Positions 7,038 through 15,186 of a DNA stretch of 26,466 bases are shown here, one piece after another (the first letter of the stretch is position 1; every line of letters begins with the position of its first letter). The notes beneath the pieces were generated by a model. It was not told the origin of the DNA, ran no database searches, and was given only the letters and a program-made list of their open reading frames with translations. Made by a program: the position numbers and the translations under genes. This DNA is from Corynebacterium sp. (GTDB lineage Bacteria; Actinomycetota; Actinomycetes; Mycobacteriales; Mycobacteriaceae): contig NZ_JAUMTY010000021.1 in assembly GCF_030530965.1 (NCBI RefSeq), positions 11,857 through 38,322 of the forward strand, read 5' to 3'.

Positions 7038-8681
7038 ATGACCGGAGCCATGAACGCTGACACACACGCCCGCACCCAGTCACGACGCAACCACAGCTTC
7101 CGCGACGCCTGGATTGTTGAGACCACGACCGGCCCGATCAAGGGGCATGCCGAGACAGGCGTCGTTGCTTTCCGCGGAATTCCGTATGCGCAACCGCCGC
7201 GCGGTGATCTGCGATTCCGGCGTGCTCAACCGGTGGAACCGTGGACGGAACCGCTGATCGCAGACCATCCCGGCGACTATTGCGCTCAATACCGCAACAA
7301 GTCCGTGGGGTGGGTGGGCTCTGAGGACTGCCTGTGGCTCAACGTTGTTGTTCCGAATACGGCTGCTCGGTCAAGCGAAGGCCGTTCGGGCAAAGGCCAG
7401 TCTCACATGATTAATCGGGATGCCCGACGCCCCATCGTCGTGTACTTCCACGGTGGGTCCAATGTTCACGGTTCTGCCAATGAACCGTTGCTCACCGGGC
7501 AGTATTTCGCGCAAGCCATGGACGCGGTGGTTGTCGCGGTCAATTATCGTGTGGGAATTTTGGGGCAGTTGTCGCTCAATTACACGGCCGACGAGGCAAG
7601 TGTCGTCAGCACGGAGTCCACGACCAGGGCAGACTCCAACCCTGGCTTATCAGACCTCGTGATGGCTGTGCGGTGGGTCCACGACAATGCCGAGGCATTC
7701 GGCGGAGACCCGGAGCGCATCACGATCATGGGCGAATCCTCGGGCGGCGCCATGGTGACCGCGCTGACCGCCGTACCGGAACTCCGCGGGATCATCGCCG
7801 GAGCCATCGCGCAATCCCCGCCCGTCGCGATGGTCCATTCACCTGCAGCCGCCGGCCGATGGGCAGACCGCGCGCGGGCCGAAAATCCGGACCTCAACGG
7901 CATCTCGGCCATGGAACTCGCGCACCTGACCGAACGGTTGAACGTCATTAACGACGAGTACCTCGAGTTTTCCGGACCGTTCGCGCCCACTGTCGACGGG
8001 GACCTGATGGCTCGGCATCCCCTGGATATCCGCCAGTCAACTGCCCCCGACGAACGAAGCGACGAACGTCGAGAAGAACCTGTTGACGACGGCACCCCAG
8101 CGGCGAACATCCCGCTCCTGATCGGAACGAACGCCGATGAATACCTGGTCATGCGGTGGGAGCGCATGACCACCCGCGCCCAACGTGCGCGTATTCGTCG
8201 GTTGGCCGAGTCCATTGGTGGGAGTGCCCCGGAGATTTTGGCGGAGTTCTACCGCGGGGGCCGGACCCGCGCGGAATGCGGGAGATTCGCCGGCGACGCT
8301 TTGTTCTTGGCATCGTCACTGCAATTAGCGTCGCGGTGGCCACAAGGGAAAGCCTGGATGTATCGGCTCGATATGTTGACGCCGTCGCTTCGGCTGTCCG
8401 GGCTGGGTGCCACGCACGCCCTGGACCTCCCCCTCTTATTTGAGCGCTACGATTCCGGCAAAGGCCCCGACGCGCTGTATTTAGGTGGTCACGATCAGAT
8501 GCGGGCCACCAGCGCTGTGATGCAAAAGCGGTGGAAGAATTTTATTCATTCCGGTAATCCAGAATTTCCACCATTTAGTGATGGCTTTGCTACTCAGATT
8601 TTTAATGCGGGGGAGCATACAGCGGAAGATCCATCGGGTGAGCTGCGTCGGGCCTGGTCAGACGTTGATCTAACGAATTAA
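7038..8681 (+). CDS. Type-B carboxylesterase (first of tandem pair)
   Basis: This alpha/beta-hydrolase of about 547 residues belongs to the carboxylesterase type B (COesterase, PnbA-like) family and hydrolyses carboxylic esters in the cytosol. Visible elements are FRGIPYAQPP near the N-terminus, EDCLWLNVVVP (about 95-105), oxyanion motif HGGSN (from about 138), nucleophile elbow GESSGG with Ser234, a candidate catalytic Glu368 in TNADEY, and His460 in GATHALDLPLLF. All three catalytic positions are present. There is no signal peptide. The frame is open upstream into the preceding gene, but homology with the next gene begins at FRDAWIVETTTG, so a start at ATG 7038 (or 7050) is right. The gene lies between an FAD protein and its own paralogue. 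The natural ester is unknown. Confidence 0.9.
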   Translation: MTGAMNADTHARTQSRRNHSFRDAWIVETTTGPIKGHAETGVVAFRGIPYAQPPRGDLRFRRAQPVEPWTEPLIADHPGDYCAQYRNKSVGWVGSEDCLWLNVVVPNTAARSSEGRSGKGQSHMINRDARRPIVVYFHGGSNVHGSANEPLLTGQYFAQAMDAVVVAVNYRVGILGQLSLNYTADEASVVSTESTTRADSNPGLSDLVMAVRWVHDNAEAFGGDPERITIMGESSGGAMVTALTAVPELRGIIAGAIAQSPPVAMVHSPAAAGRWADRARAENPDLNGISAMELAHLTERLNVINDEYLEFSGPFAPTVDGDLMARHPLDIRQSTAPDERSDERREEPVDDGTPAANIPLLIGTNADEYLVMRWERMTTRAQRARIRRLAESIGGSAPEILAEFYRGGRTRAECGRFAGDALFLASSLQLASRWPQGKAWMYRLDMLTPSLRLSGLGATHALDLPLLFERYDSGKGPDALYLGGHDQMRATSAVMQKRWKNFIHSGNPEFPPFSDGFATQIFNAGEHTAEDPSGELRRAWSDVDLTN

Positions 8682-8719
8682 TTTCGCCAAATAAGGAATC
8701 GTTAGTTCGCTGCATTTAC

Positions 8720-8733
8720 TATATTTGTCAATG
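8720..8733 (+). promoter_or_regulatory. Putative leaderless promoter of the second carboxylesterase gene
   Basis: TATATT (8720-8725), a near-consensus -10, lies 7 nt before the GTG start at 8733, so the transcript would begin at the start codon. There is no Shine-Dalgarno sequence in the 51-bp gap after the first esterase. An ATG two bases earlier (8731) is in another frame and stops within 12 codons, so if used it would not give the esterase. Confidence 0.5.
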
Positions 8734-10289
8734 TGTCTATTCCTGTTAACGATTCTTCTCATTTAACTTCAACACCTAAACGGTCATTTCGCGATAACTG
8801 GACCGTGAATACCACCACCGGGTCGGTGGTAGGTCATGCGGAAACGGGCGTGGCCGCTTTCCGCGGCATTCCGTACGCCGAACCGCCCACCGGTGACCTT
8901 CGTTTTCGCCGCGCCCGCCCCAAAGAGCCGTGGTCAACACCCCTTTTAGCAACACAGTCCGGCAGTCCCTGCATCCAAATCCGCAACGCCGACCAAGGCG
9001 TCATCGGATCAGAAGACTGCCTGTGGCTCGACGTCGTCGTCCCCCGCGACCCGTCGTCACGAACAGCGGTCGATGCGTCAGCCCGCCGCCCCGTCGTGGT
9101 CTTCTTCCACGGCGGTTCCAACGCATTCGGGTCTGCCGCCAACAGGCTGTATTCCGCTCAGTACTTGGCGACGGCACTCGACGCCGTCGTCGTCGCTGTG
9201 AATTACCGGCTCGGGGTCGCAGGCGGAATGTCGCTGAGCTACGGCACGTCGCAGTCCGACGTCCCCGCCGACCGTTTCGACACCAACACGCAACTCTCCG
9301 ACGGGATAACCGCCCTGACCTGGGTCCGTGACAACGCGGAGGCATTCGGTGGCGATCCGCATCGAATTATCGCGATGGGGCAATCGTCGGGCGGTGCACT
9401 GGTCTCGTCCCTCACCGCTGTGCCCCAGCTGGAGAATGTCATCGCGGGCGTGATCATGCTCTCGCCGCCGCTGGCGATGGTCCACCACCCGGACTTAGCC
9501 GCCCTGTGGGCCAACCGCCTGTTCGATAAATGCCAGAATCCGGTGGCGGTGGATTCTGGCACAATCGGGAAACTCAGCGGGGCGATACTCCAAGAAAATG
9601 TGGAAAACCTGGAGTTCGGAGGGCCTTTCGCCCCCGTTATCGACGGCGACCTCCTCCCGCGCCACCCGCTCGACATCACGCCCGACGCCCCCGGGGTTGG
9701 CGGAAAAGTTCCGTTGCTGATCGGAACAGTGAGCCACGAATACTATTTCATGCGGCTCAGGAAAGTCTCGACGACGACGCAACGTCGTCACGCCCAGACC
9801 TTTGCGGAATCCATCGGCCCGAACGCCGCTGAGGTGTTCCGGGACATGTACCGCAATGGCCGCTCACGCACCGAGTGCGCAGAACTCTTCGGCGACGCCC
9901 TGTTCTGGGGCCCGTCCATCGCCTTAGCAGAGCAGTGGTCGCCCAGCAACGTGTGGATGTACCGCATCGACGCCTCCACACCATTCTTCAAAGCCTTCGG
10001 ACTCGGCGCGACGCACACCTGGGACCTCCCGCTGCTCTTCGGCCGATACGACGCCGGAATGGCATCGAAAGCCTTCACTTTCGGCGGGTTGGACCGCATC
10101 AAAGAAACGACGGCAGCAATGCAACACAGGTGGCGGGACTTTATTCACGACGGAAACCCCGGCTTCACCCCCTACACCGACGACCGATCCACGCACATTT
10201 TTGGCGACGACGGCGAAACGACCGTGAACGATCCGCGCCACGACATGCGCGAGGCCTGGTCGAGCGTGGACTTCGCGAACTTCGGGTGA
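8733..10289 (+). CDS. Type-B carboxylesterase (second of tandem pair)
   Basis: This 518-residue cytosolic esterase is clearly paralogous to the gene before it: over the first 55 aligned residues (FRDNWTVNTTTG onward) about three quarters are identical by eye. It keeps EDCLWLDVVVP, HGGSN (from about 126), a nucleophile Ser218, Glu336 in VSHEYYFM and His428 in GATHTWDLPLLF. The elbow reads GQSSGG rather than the family-typical GES(A/S)GG, and the acid-site loop is TVSHEY where the paralogue has TNADEY; both changes lie near the active site and may reflect a new substrate range. The start is GTG 8733, because homology with the paralogue begins about 20 residues later and a good -10 is correctly placed for a leaderless mRNA. 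Confidence 0.9.
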   Translation: MSIPVNDSSHLTSTPKRSFRDNWTVNTTTGSVVGHAETGVAAFRGIPYAEPPTGDLRFRRARPKEPWSTPLLATQSGSPCIQIRNADQGVIGSEDCLWLDVVVPRDPSSRTAVDASARRPVVVFFHGGSNAFGSAANRLYSAQYLATALDAVVVAVNYRLGVAGGMSLSYGTSQSDVPADRFDTNTQLSDGITALTWVRDNAEAFGGDPHRIIAMGQSSGGALVSSLTAVPQLENVIAGVIMLSPPLAMVHHPDLAALWANRLFDKCQNPVAVDSGTIGKLSGAILQENVENLEFGGPFAPVIDGDLLPRHPLDITPDAPGVGGKVPLLIGTVSHEYYFMRLRKVSTTTQRRHAQTFAESIGPNAAEVFRDMYRNGRSRTECAELFGDALFWGPSIALAEQWSPSNVWMYRIDASTPFFKAFGLGATHTWDLPLLFGRYDAGMASKAFTFGGLDRIKETTAAMQHRWRDFIHDGNPGFTPYTDDRSTHIFGDDGETTVNDPRHDMREAWSSVDFANFG

Positions 10290-10295
10290 ACGTAG

Positions 10296-10311
10296 GGCGG
10301 CTAGTGCCGCC
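10296..10311. terminator. Short GC hairpin at the convergent junction
   Basis: GGCGGC (10296-10301) pairs perfectly with GCCGCC (10306-10311) around the loop TAGT, in the 23-bp gap between two convergent genes and one base before the stop codon of the leftward gene. There is no U-tract on either side, as is common for GC-rich actinobacterial terminators. It may act in both directions. Confidence 0.5.
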
Positions 10312-10312
10312 T

Positions 10313-11848
10313 CTAGTGCGAAAGTGCCGCTTGAGCAGCGTAAAGGCCGCATAACCCGTGTGCCCCCGCACCCGGAGGCGTCGCCGCCGAACACAGGTAC
10401 ACCTGTGGCCCGTCGCCGCGGCCGGTGACCGCGTAGGGGTTCGTCGACAATCTCGGCCTGCCCACCAACCCGCCGAGCGTGTTCGCCCCGGTCGTGATGT
10501 TGCCACCCACAAAATTGGCATTATCATGCTCAACATTCGCCGGAGTCCTGATTTTCTTAGCGACGATTCTCTCGCGGAACCCTGGCGCGTACTGCTCGAT
10601 AACGCTCTCGATGGAGGCACACAGCGCGGACGCGTCGCGCTGGTCGGAACGTTCACCCGCGTATCCGGCCGGTACGTGCGCATAGGCGTCGACGGGGTGG
10701 AGGTTTCCCCTGCTCCGCGACGGATCGGCAACGTACTGTTGGGTGGCCAACACGAAAGGATGCTCCGGCAGTCGTCCGCGGTTGATCTCTCGCTCAGCAG
10801 CGTGAATATCGCGCAGCGAGCCACCCAGATGCACGGTTCCCGCGCGCCGGGCCGGCTGGTACGTCCACGGAATACCTCCCTCGATGGCGAAATTCACGAC
10901 GGCAACGCCCGGCCCGTACTTATACCGCGACAGAGCAGCGCGAACATGCGCGGGCACGTGCGGAGGACGTCGGCTCGCGTCGATGATTTCCAGAGCGGCC
11001 TGAGGTGTTGTGTCCAGCATGACGATGTCGTCGGCGCTGGCAGGGAGGTCGTCCAAGGATCGGACAGGGTTACCGGTCGTAATCTGCCCACCGGATTGTT
11101 CCAGCGCATGAACAAGGGCGTTGGTGATGGACTGAGAACCACCCCTGGCGACGGGCCAGCCGCGAGCATGTGCGGCGGCGGTGAGCATCATCCCGATGGC
11201 GGACGAGCCGGGGCCCGTCAACGGCCGAAACCCGTGTGCAGCGACGCCGGCGAAGAGCGCGCGAGCCTCCGCGGACAGCAATAACCGGGAAGTAACAGCG
11301 GCGGGGAGGCCTGCGGGAATGCCGAATTGAAGGAGTTTTCCCCATTTACGTCCGTTTGTCCGAGCCTGGGGTAGCCGTAAGGGTGGCTGAAGAATATCCG
11401 ACGCGAGCTCTGTGAAATTGCTGGCCAGAGGACGGAAAATTCGCTCCCACCAGAACCGGTCGTGTGCAGTGGGAAACTGCTGGGCGGTGGCGTGGACATC
11501 GCGATACAGCGCGGCTCCACCAGATTTAGCACCAGCGAAACCAGTGGCAAGGCCACCCCGTGCAGTTCGAAGAAGCGGGTGTGCACATTGCACCGACGGC
11601 CACAACCACTCCAACCCCGCGTTATCGTCGCTGGTCAAAGACCGAAGAAGCGGGTTCTCCAGTGCGAGCGGGTGGATCGCCGCGCAGTGATCGTGGATGA
11701 GCCCGGGCACGGTCAGTTCGGCGGAACGGGCACCTCCCCCGATGGTGCTCTGAGCCTCAACGACAGTGACAGCATGTCCAGCCCGTGCGAGAGTGACCGC
11801 CGCCACGAGGCCATTCGGGCCACTGCCCACAACAAACGCTTGAGTCAT
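10313..11848 (-). CDS. CrtI/phytoene desaturase-like FAD-dependent oxidoreductase
   Basis: This flavoprotein of about 511 residues belongs to the COG1233 phytoene dehydrogenase-related group. The N-terminal Rossmann motif VVGSGPNGLVAA (Gly at 8, 10 and 13) is followed by an FAD-binding VVEAQSTIGGGARSAEL segment, and the C-terminus ends in GAGAHGLCGLYAAQAAL, the second flavin-contacting motif of amine oxidase/CrtI folds. The start is ATG 11848: GGAGGGAG lies about 5 nt upstream, and the longer frame from GTG 11863 would run through that ribosome site. No carotenoid genes (crtB, crtE) are nearby, so a carotenoid role is not supported; many actinobacterial members have unknown substrates. It lies 60 bp downstream of the symporter gene, with a hairpin between. 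Confidence 0.85.
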   Translation of the reverse strand: MTQAFVVGSGPNGLVAAVTLARAGHAVTVVEAQSTIGGGARSAELTVPGLIHDHCAAIHPLALENPLLRSLTSDDNAGLEWLWPSVQCAHPLLRTARGGLATGFAGAKSGGAALYRDVHATAQQFPTAHDRFWWERIFRPLASNFTELASDILQPPLRLPQARTNGRKWGKLLQFGIPAGLPAAVTSRLLLSAEARALFAGVAAHGFRPLTGPGSSAIGMMLTAAAHARGWPVARGGSQSITNALVHALEQSGGQITTGNPVRSLDDLPASADDIVMLDTTPQAALEIIDASRRPPHVPAHVRAALSRYKYGPGVAVVNFAIEGGIPWTYQPARRAGTVHLGGSLRDIHAAEREINRGRLPEHPFVLATQQYVADPSRSRGNLHPVDAYAHVPAGYAGERSDQRDASALCASIESVIEQYAPGFRERIVAKKIRTPANVEHDNANFVGGNITTGANTLGGLVGRPRLSTNPYAVTGRGDGPQVYLCSAATPPGAGAHGLCGLYAAQAALSH

Positions 11849-11899
11849 GGGCACTCCCTCCACCCGAAAATCGCCCGAAGCCGAAGCCTCAGCTTAAGT

Positions 11900-11920
11900 C
11901 ACGCCGAATTATACGGCGTG
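11900..11920 (-). terminator. Hairpin overlapping the symporter stop codon
   Basis: CACGCCG (11900-11906) and CGGCGTG (11914-11920) form a perfect 7-bp stem whose 7-nt AT loop (11907-11913) contains the TAA stop of the symporter gene. No U-tract follows on the minus strand. It could attenuate transcription into the downstream oxidoreductase or protect the mRNA end. Confidence 0.45.
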
Positions 11921-13345
11921 TGAACCCGCGAGGGCTTCCTCGCCCGTTTCGGATTTCTGGACTTCCTCCCAGTCATGCTCGCCAGCGTCCCACGTAGCCG
12001 TGTCCAAAATCCCGGCGCGCTTCGCCACCACAGTTGTGGCCAGGGACTGTCCAGTCACATTCACAGCCGTGCGTCCCATGTCGATAATCGGCTCGATAGC
12101 TAGCAGCAAGCCGACGCCGGACAGCGGGAGGCCCAGCGTCGATAGTGTCAATGTCAACATGACCGTCGCACCGGTCGTACCGGCCGTCGCCGCGGAACCG
12201 ATAACAGAGACGAAGATAATGAGCAGGTAATCGGTGAAGTTCAGGGGAGTGCCATAGAACTGTGCGACGAAAATCGCGGCGACCGCGGGGTAGACGGATG
12301 CGCACCCGTCCATTTTGGTGGTCGCTCCCAGCGGGATAGCGAAGGACGCATACTCCGACGGCACACCCATGCGCTGCTCGGTGACGCGCTGGGTAACGGG
12401 CATAACCCCCATCGACGAGCGCGTGACGAAGCCCAAGCTGGTCACGGGCCAGACGCGGCGGTAGAAGCCCGACACGGAAAGACCGTTCGTGGCGAGCACC
12501 GTGGGGTAGATAATGCCCAGCACAATGGCCAGGCCTACGTAAATAGCCAGCACAAACTTGCCCAGCGAACCGAGCGCGTCCCAGCCGTAGTTGGACACAG
12601 CGTGCCCGATCAGCGCGGCCGTGCCAATCGGCGCCAGTCGGATGATCCACCACAGCACGGTTTGAACAATCTTGAGAACAGACTCATTAAACCGCAGGAA
12701 AGGCTCCGCCGCGTGCCCGGTTTTCACAGCCGCAATGCCGATGGCCAGCGAAATGACCAGCAGTTGGAGCACATTGAAGGACAGGTCAATGCCATCGCCA
12801 CTCGATGCGGTCGATGCGCCCAGCCCCAAGATATTCGACGGCACGATCCCCTCGATAAAGGCCAGCCAGCTGCCGGTATGCGACGGGTCCGCAGCCGTAG
12901 ACGCGTCGATGCTGGTACCTTCACCGGGCTTCATAACCAGCGCCACAATAATTCCCGTGAGGACGGAGAAGAAAGCGGTAATGGCGAACCACACGAGTGT
13001 GCTGATTGCGAGCCTGGCCGCATTGGTCACTTTCCGCAGGTTTGCGACGGAGGTAATCACCGCGGTGACGACCAGCGGCGGGATCATCACTTTCAGAAGC
13101 TGCACATAGGCAGTGCCGACGCCGTCGAGCAGCCCGCCCAGCCAGCCTTCCTTGTCGCCGCCGAGTCCGTTGCTTTGGGCGCGCGCGATAAAGCCGAGGA
13201 TCAGGCCAATAATGAGGCCGGCGATCACTTGCGCGCCGAACCCCGTCATCCACCCGGGGAGGAGCTTCTTCTTATCGACGGTGTCGTTGCGTTCGGCGTC
13301 GTTGTCGAGTTTTGTGTCGAGTTTCGTGTCAGCTGAATCGGCCAT
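11909..13345 (-). CDS. Dicarboxylate/amino acid:cation symporter (DAACS family)
   Basis: This 478-residue inner-membrane protein has multiple hydrophobic segments and is related to DctA/GltP. The charged N-terminal 25 residues (Asp/Lys-rich) are cytoplasmic. DAACS landmarks are PPLVVTAVITSVANL, the serine-rich re-entrant hairpin FVTRSSMGVMPVT, the substrate-site segment ATTKMDGCASVYPAVAAIF (about 340-358) and IDMGRTAVNVTGQSLAT (about 413-430). Family members import C4-dicarboxylates, glutamate/aspartate or serine with Na+ or H+. AAGGAGA stands 4-5 nt before ATG 13345. Lying between a CrtI-like oxidoreductase and ramB, in the same island as glyoxylate-shunt and succinate dehydrogenase genes, it is most simply a C4-dicarboxylate importer, but the sequence does not separate that from amino acid transport. 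Confidence 0.88.
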   Translation of the reverse strand: MADSADTKLDTKLDNDAERNDTVDKKKLLPGWMTGFGAQVIAGLIIGLILGFIARAQSNGLGGDKEGWLGGLLDGVGTAYVQLLKVMIPPLVVTAVITSVANLRKVTNAARLAISTLVWFAITAFFSVLTGIIVALVMKPGEGTSIDASTAADPSHTGSWLAFIEGIVPSNILGLGASTASSGDGIDLSFNVLQLLVISLAIGIAAVKTGHAAEPFLRFNESVLKIVQTVLWWIIRLAPIGTAALIGHAVSNYGWDALGSLGKFVLAIYVGLAIVLGIIYPTVLATNGLSVSGFYRRVWPVTSLGFVTRSSMGVMPVTQRVTEQRMGVPSEYASFAIPLGATTKMDGCASVYPAVAAIFVAQFYGTPLNFTDYLLIIFVSVIGSAATAGTTGATVMLTLTLSTLGLPLSGVGLLLAIEPIIDMGRTAVNVTGQSLATTVVAKRAGILDTATWDAGEHDWEEVQKSETGEEALAGSHAV

Positions 13346-13433
13346 GTGTCTCCTTCGCTGTGGGACCTGCGTGCGGGGCGGCGGGAGGTGTCATGGCTGG
13401 TCAAGCCGGAGCCCGTGCAGACTGGTCTGTCTA

Positions 13434-13439
13434 TTTATA
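13434..13439 (-). promoter_or_regulatory. Candidate -10 of the symporter gene
   Basis: TATAAA on the minus strand lies about 90 nt upstream of the symporter ATG in an AT-rich patch of the 248-bp ramB-symporter gap. No convincing -35 is found at 17 nt (CACCAC). The element suggests the symporter has its own promoter rather than depending on ramB readthrough. Confidence 0.3.
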
Positions 13440-13593
13440 ACCGACGCACATATTACGTGGTGGCGTCCCTGGTTCCAACCCATGACAATGGCCAACTATT
13501 CCTGGCGTGACATATCACTCATCGGCGTGGAAATCGTCGCCTGGCAGACACTTCGCGCTCGGCCGACACTCGCCGCCACGCCATGAGTACGCG

Positions 13594-15090
13594 CTAATAC
13601 GGGTTGACCGACGAACTATGCGTATTAATCCGTATGTCATGAAGAATTGACGGAAATGCGCGTTGGGGGCACTCGGTACGGCTGCACACTCGACACCCTG
13701 GCCCGATCGGCGTTGCCGCCGCCAGGTTGGAGAGATCCAGGCCCTCGGCATATACCGTGCGTTCCGCATGACGCGCCTCGCACCCCAGGCCAATAGCGAA
13801 CACCTTTCCCGGCTGGCCGAACCGTCGTCGATAGTGTTTCACCGTCCGCGCCACCCACATATACGTACGCCCATCCGGCATTTGCGCTAGCTGGCGCATC
13901 ACTTTCCCTGGGTAAGAAAACGTCTCGTACACATTCCACAACGGGCACGTGCCACCGGAATGTGTGAAATGAAAGCCCGTCGCCGATTGCCGCTTGGACA
14001 CATTCCCAGCGCGGTCCACGCGAACAAAGGTCCACGGTATTCCCCGCAGCTTCGGGCGTTGCAGGGTCGATAAGCGGTGGCAGATCGTCTCGTAGCCCAT
14101 GCCGTAGGCCGTCGATAGGTACTCGATGTCATATCCGGCGCGCTCAGCCTGAGCGTGGAAATTGGTGTACGGCAGCACCAAAGCCGCCGCGTAGTACGTT
14201 GCCGCGCCCCGCACCGCGAGTTGGCGGGATTCGTCGGACGTAAACCGCGGGTCCTCGTCGACAAGAGAATGAAGCTGATCGCCGACCTCTAAATAGGCAA
14301 GCTCCGTAGCCATGCGGAAAGCCTTCTGCCCCGACGTGAGATGCGCGTCGATAGTGAGCACGCCGGTGTCGGGGGAAAAGCGGTGCTGCACCATGTGCTC
14401 GACGGTATCCGGGTGCTCATTCCCGACGCTATCCAGGTGTGAAATATAGCGAACGTCGACCCCATATTTCGAGGTCAGACGGGTGGCGACGCAGTCTTCG
14501 ACGTGGTTGATATTGGGCACGCCCAGGCCCAGTGTCCTGGCAAGCTCCTCGGCCGCAACATCAAGCGAATCAATATAGTTTTGGCGCGCATAGAAGAAAT
14601 CACGAACCTCTTCGTGAGGCATCGTGAGCGCGTCGGACCCCGTCGACGAATCCTCCACATCCGACCGGTTACGCTCCTCCGTGACCAGCGACAACTTGTC
14701 CGACACATTGCGATAGCGGCGGTGAATATCCACCAACGCGCGGGCAAGCTCCGGGTGAGTGTGCACGAGATCCGCCACCTCGTGCACATCAATGCTGGTG
14801 GGGCACACCTCGCGGTCCAGGGTGACGTCGTGAACCTCGGCGACCAGGCGGGAATCGTCGTCGCGCGAAAAGAAAGCCTCGTCGATTCCGAAAACATGGG
14901 TGATTTTCCGGAGAACCGACGAGGTCAGCGGGCGACTGTCATTTTCAATTTGGTTGACGTAACTGGCAGAGAGCCCGAGAGTATGCGCAAGGGTTGCTTG
15001 GCTTAACTCCCGTTCTTTGCGGAGCTGCTTGAGGCGCGTCCCGACGAACACTCGCGAGGACGAGCCCTCTTTCTCAGCTCCAGTGGTCAT
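13594..15090 (-). CDS. ramB: RamB-type transcriptional regulator of acetate/glyoxylate metabolism
   Basis: This 498-residue regulator has an XRE helix-turn-helix at about 19-73 (LRKERELSQATLAHTLGLSA, YVNQIENDSRPL), a middle region with a degenerate IrrE/DUF955-like segment (MATELAYLEVGDQL) and a C-terminal ScfR/RamB-type domain with a cysteine cluster (GPGCRVCSRTECPQRAFP). This architecture and length match corynebacterial RamB and other short-chain fatty acyl regulators. RamB is known to repress acetate genes, including aceA and aceB, when glucose is present. It is encoded 96 bp downstream of aceA on the same strand, with a GC-rich hairpin between. A RamB-box-like site lies in the aceA/aceB control region of this window. 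The ATG at 15090 has no Shine-Dalgarno but has a -10 positioned for a leaderless transcript. Confidence 0.9.
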   Translation of the reverse strand: MTTGAEKEGSSSRVFVGTRLKQLRKERELSQATLAHTLGLSASYVNQIENDSRPLTSSVLRKITHVFGIDEAFFSRDDDSRLVAEVHDVTLDREVCPTSIDVHEVADLVHTHPELARALVDIHRRYRNVSDKLSLVTEERNRSDVEDSSTGSDALTMPHEEVRDFFYARQNYIDSLDVAAEELARTLGLGVPNINHVEDCVATRLTSKYGVDVRYISHLDSVGNEHPDTVEHMVQHRFSPDTGVLTIDAHLTSGQKAFRMATELAYLEVGDQLHSLVDEDPRFTSDESRQLAVRGAATYYAAALVLPYTNFHAQAERAGYDIEYLSTAYGMGYETICHRLSTLQRPKLRGIPWTFVRVDRAGNVSKRQSATGFHFTHSGGTCPLWNVYETFSYPGKVMRQLAQMPDGRTYMWVARTVKHYRRRFGQPGKVFAIGLGCEARHAERTVYAEGLDLSNLAAATPIGPGCRVCSRTECPQRAFPSILHDIRINTHSSSVNPY

Positions 15091-15137
15091 GCGACAACAA
15101 TAGAGCGTCGTCGCGAGCGATAAAGGGGTTTTGCGCA
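15090..15137 (-). promoter_or_regulatory. Putative leaderless, possibly autoregulated ramB promoter
   Basis: On the minus strand TATTGT (15097-15102) lies 6 nt before the ramB ATG, so transcription would start at the A of the start codon. Upstream, a run of four G on the plus strand (15125-15128, ACCCC-type on the coding strand) resembles a RamA half-site, and TTTTGCGCA (15129-15137) partly matches the RamB core TTTGCAAA. RamA and RamB control of ramB is known in C. glutamicum; these matches are weak and only suggestive here. Confidence 0.4.
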
Positions 15138-15150
15138 GATTTGTCGACGC

Positions 15151-15178
15151 GGGCCGCGCGCACCCGCGTGCCCGGCCC
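15151..15178 (-). terminator. GC-rich hairpin downstream of aceA
   Basis: GGGCCG (15151-15156) pairs with CGGCCC (15173-15178), extended inward by about five further pairs (one G-U) across a 2-nt bulge to a 4-nt loop. It lies directly after the aceA stop codon and before ramB. No U-tract follows, but the predicted stem is very stable and should separate aceA transcription from ramB. Confidence 0.6.
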
Positions 15179-15186
15179 GGACTGGC

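Noticed and set aside
10313..11848. Calling the FAD oxidoreductase a carotenoid phytoene desaturase (crtI)
   Set aside because: Only the flavin-binding motifs are evident and no carotenoid biosynthesis gene is adjacent; the COG1233 group is functionally broad.
13507..13518. GTGA-CATA-TCAC as a GlxR site between ramB and the symporter
   Set aside because: The half-sites are 4 nt apart rather than the 6 nt of the GlxR consensus, and the element is about 160 bp from the symporter start with no promoter nearby.
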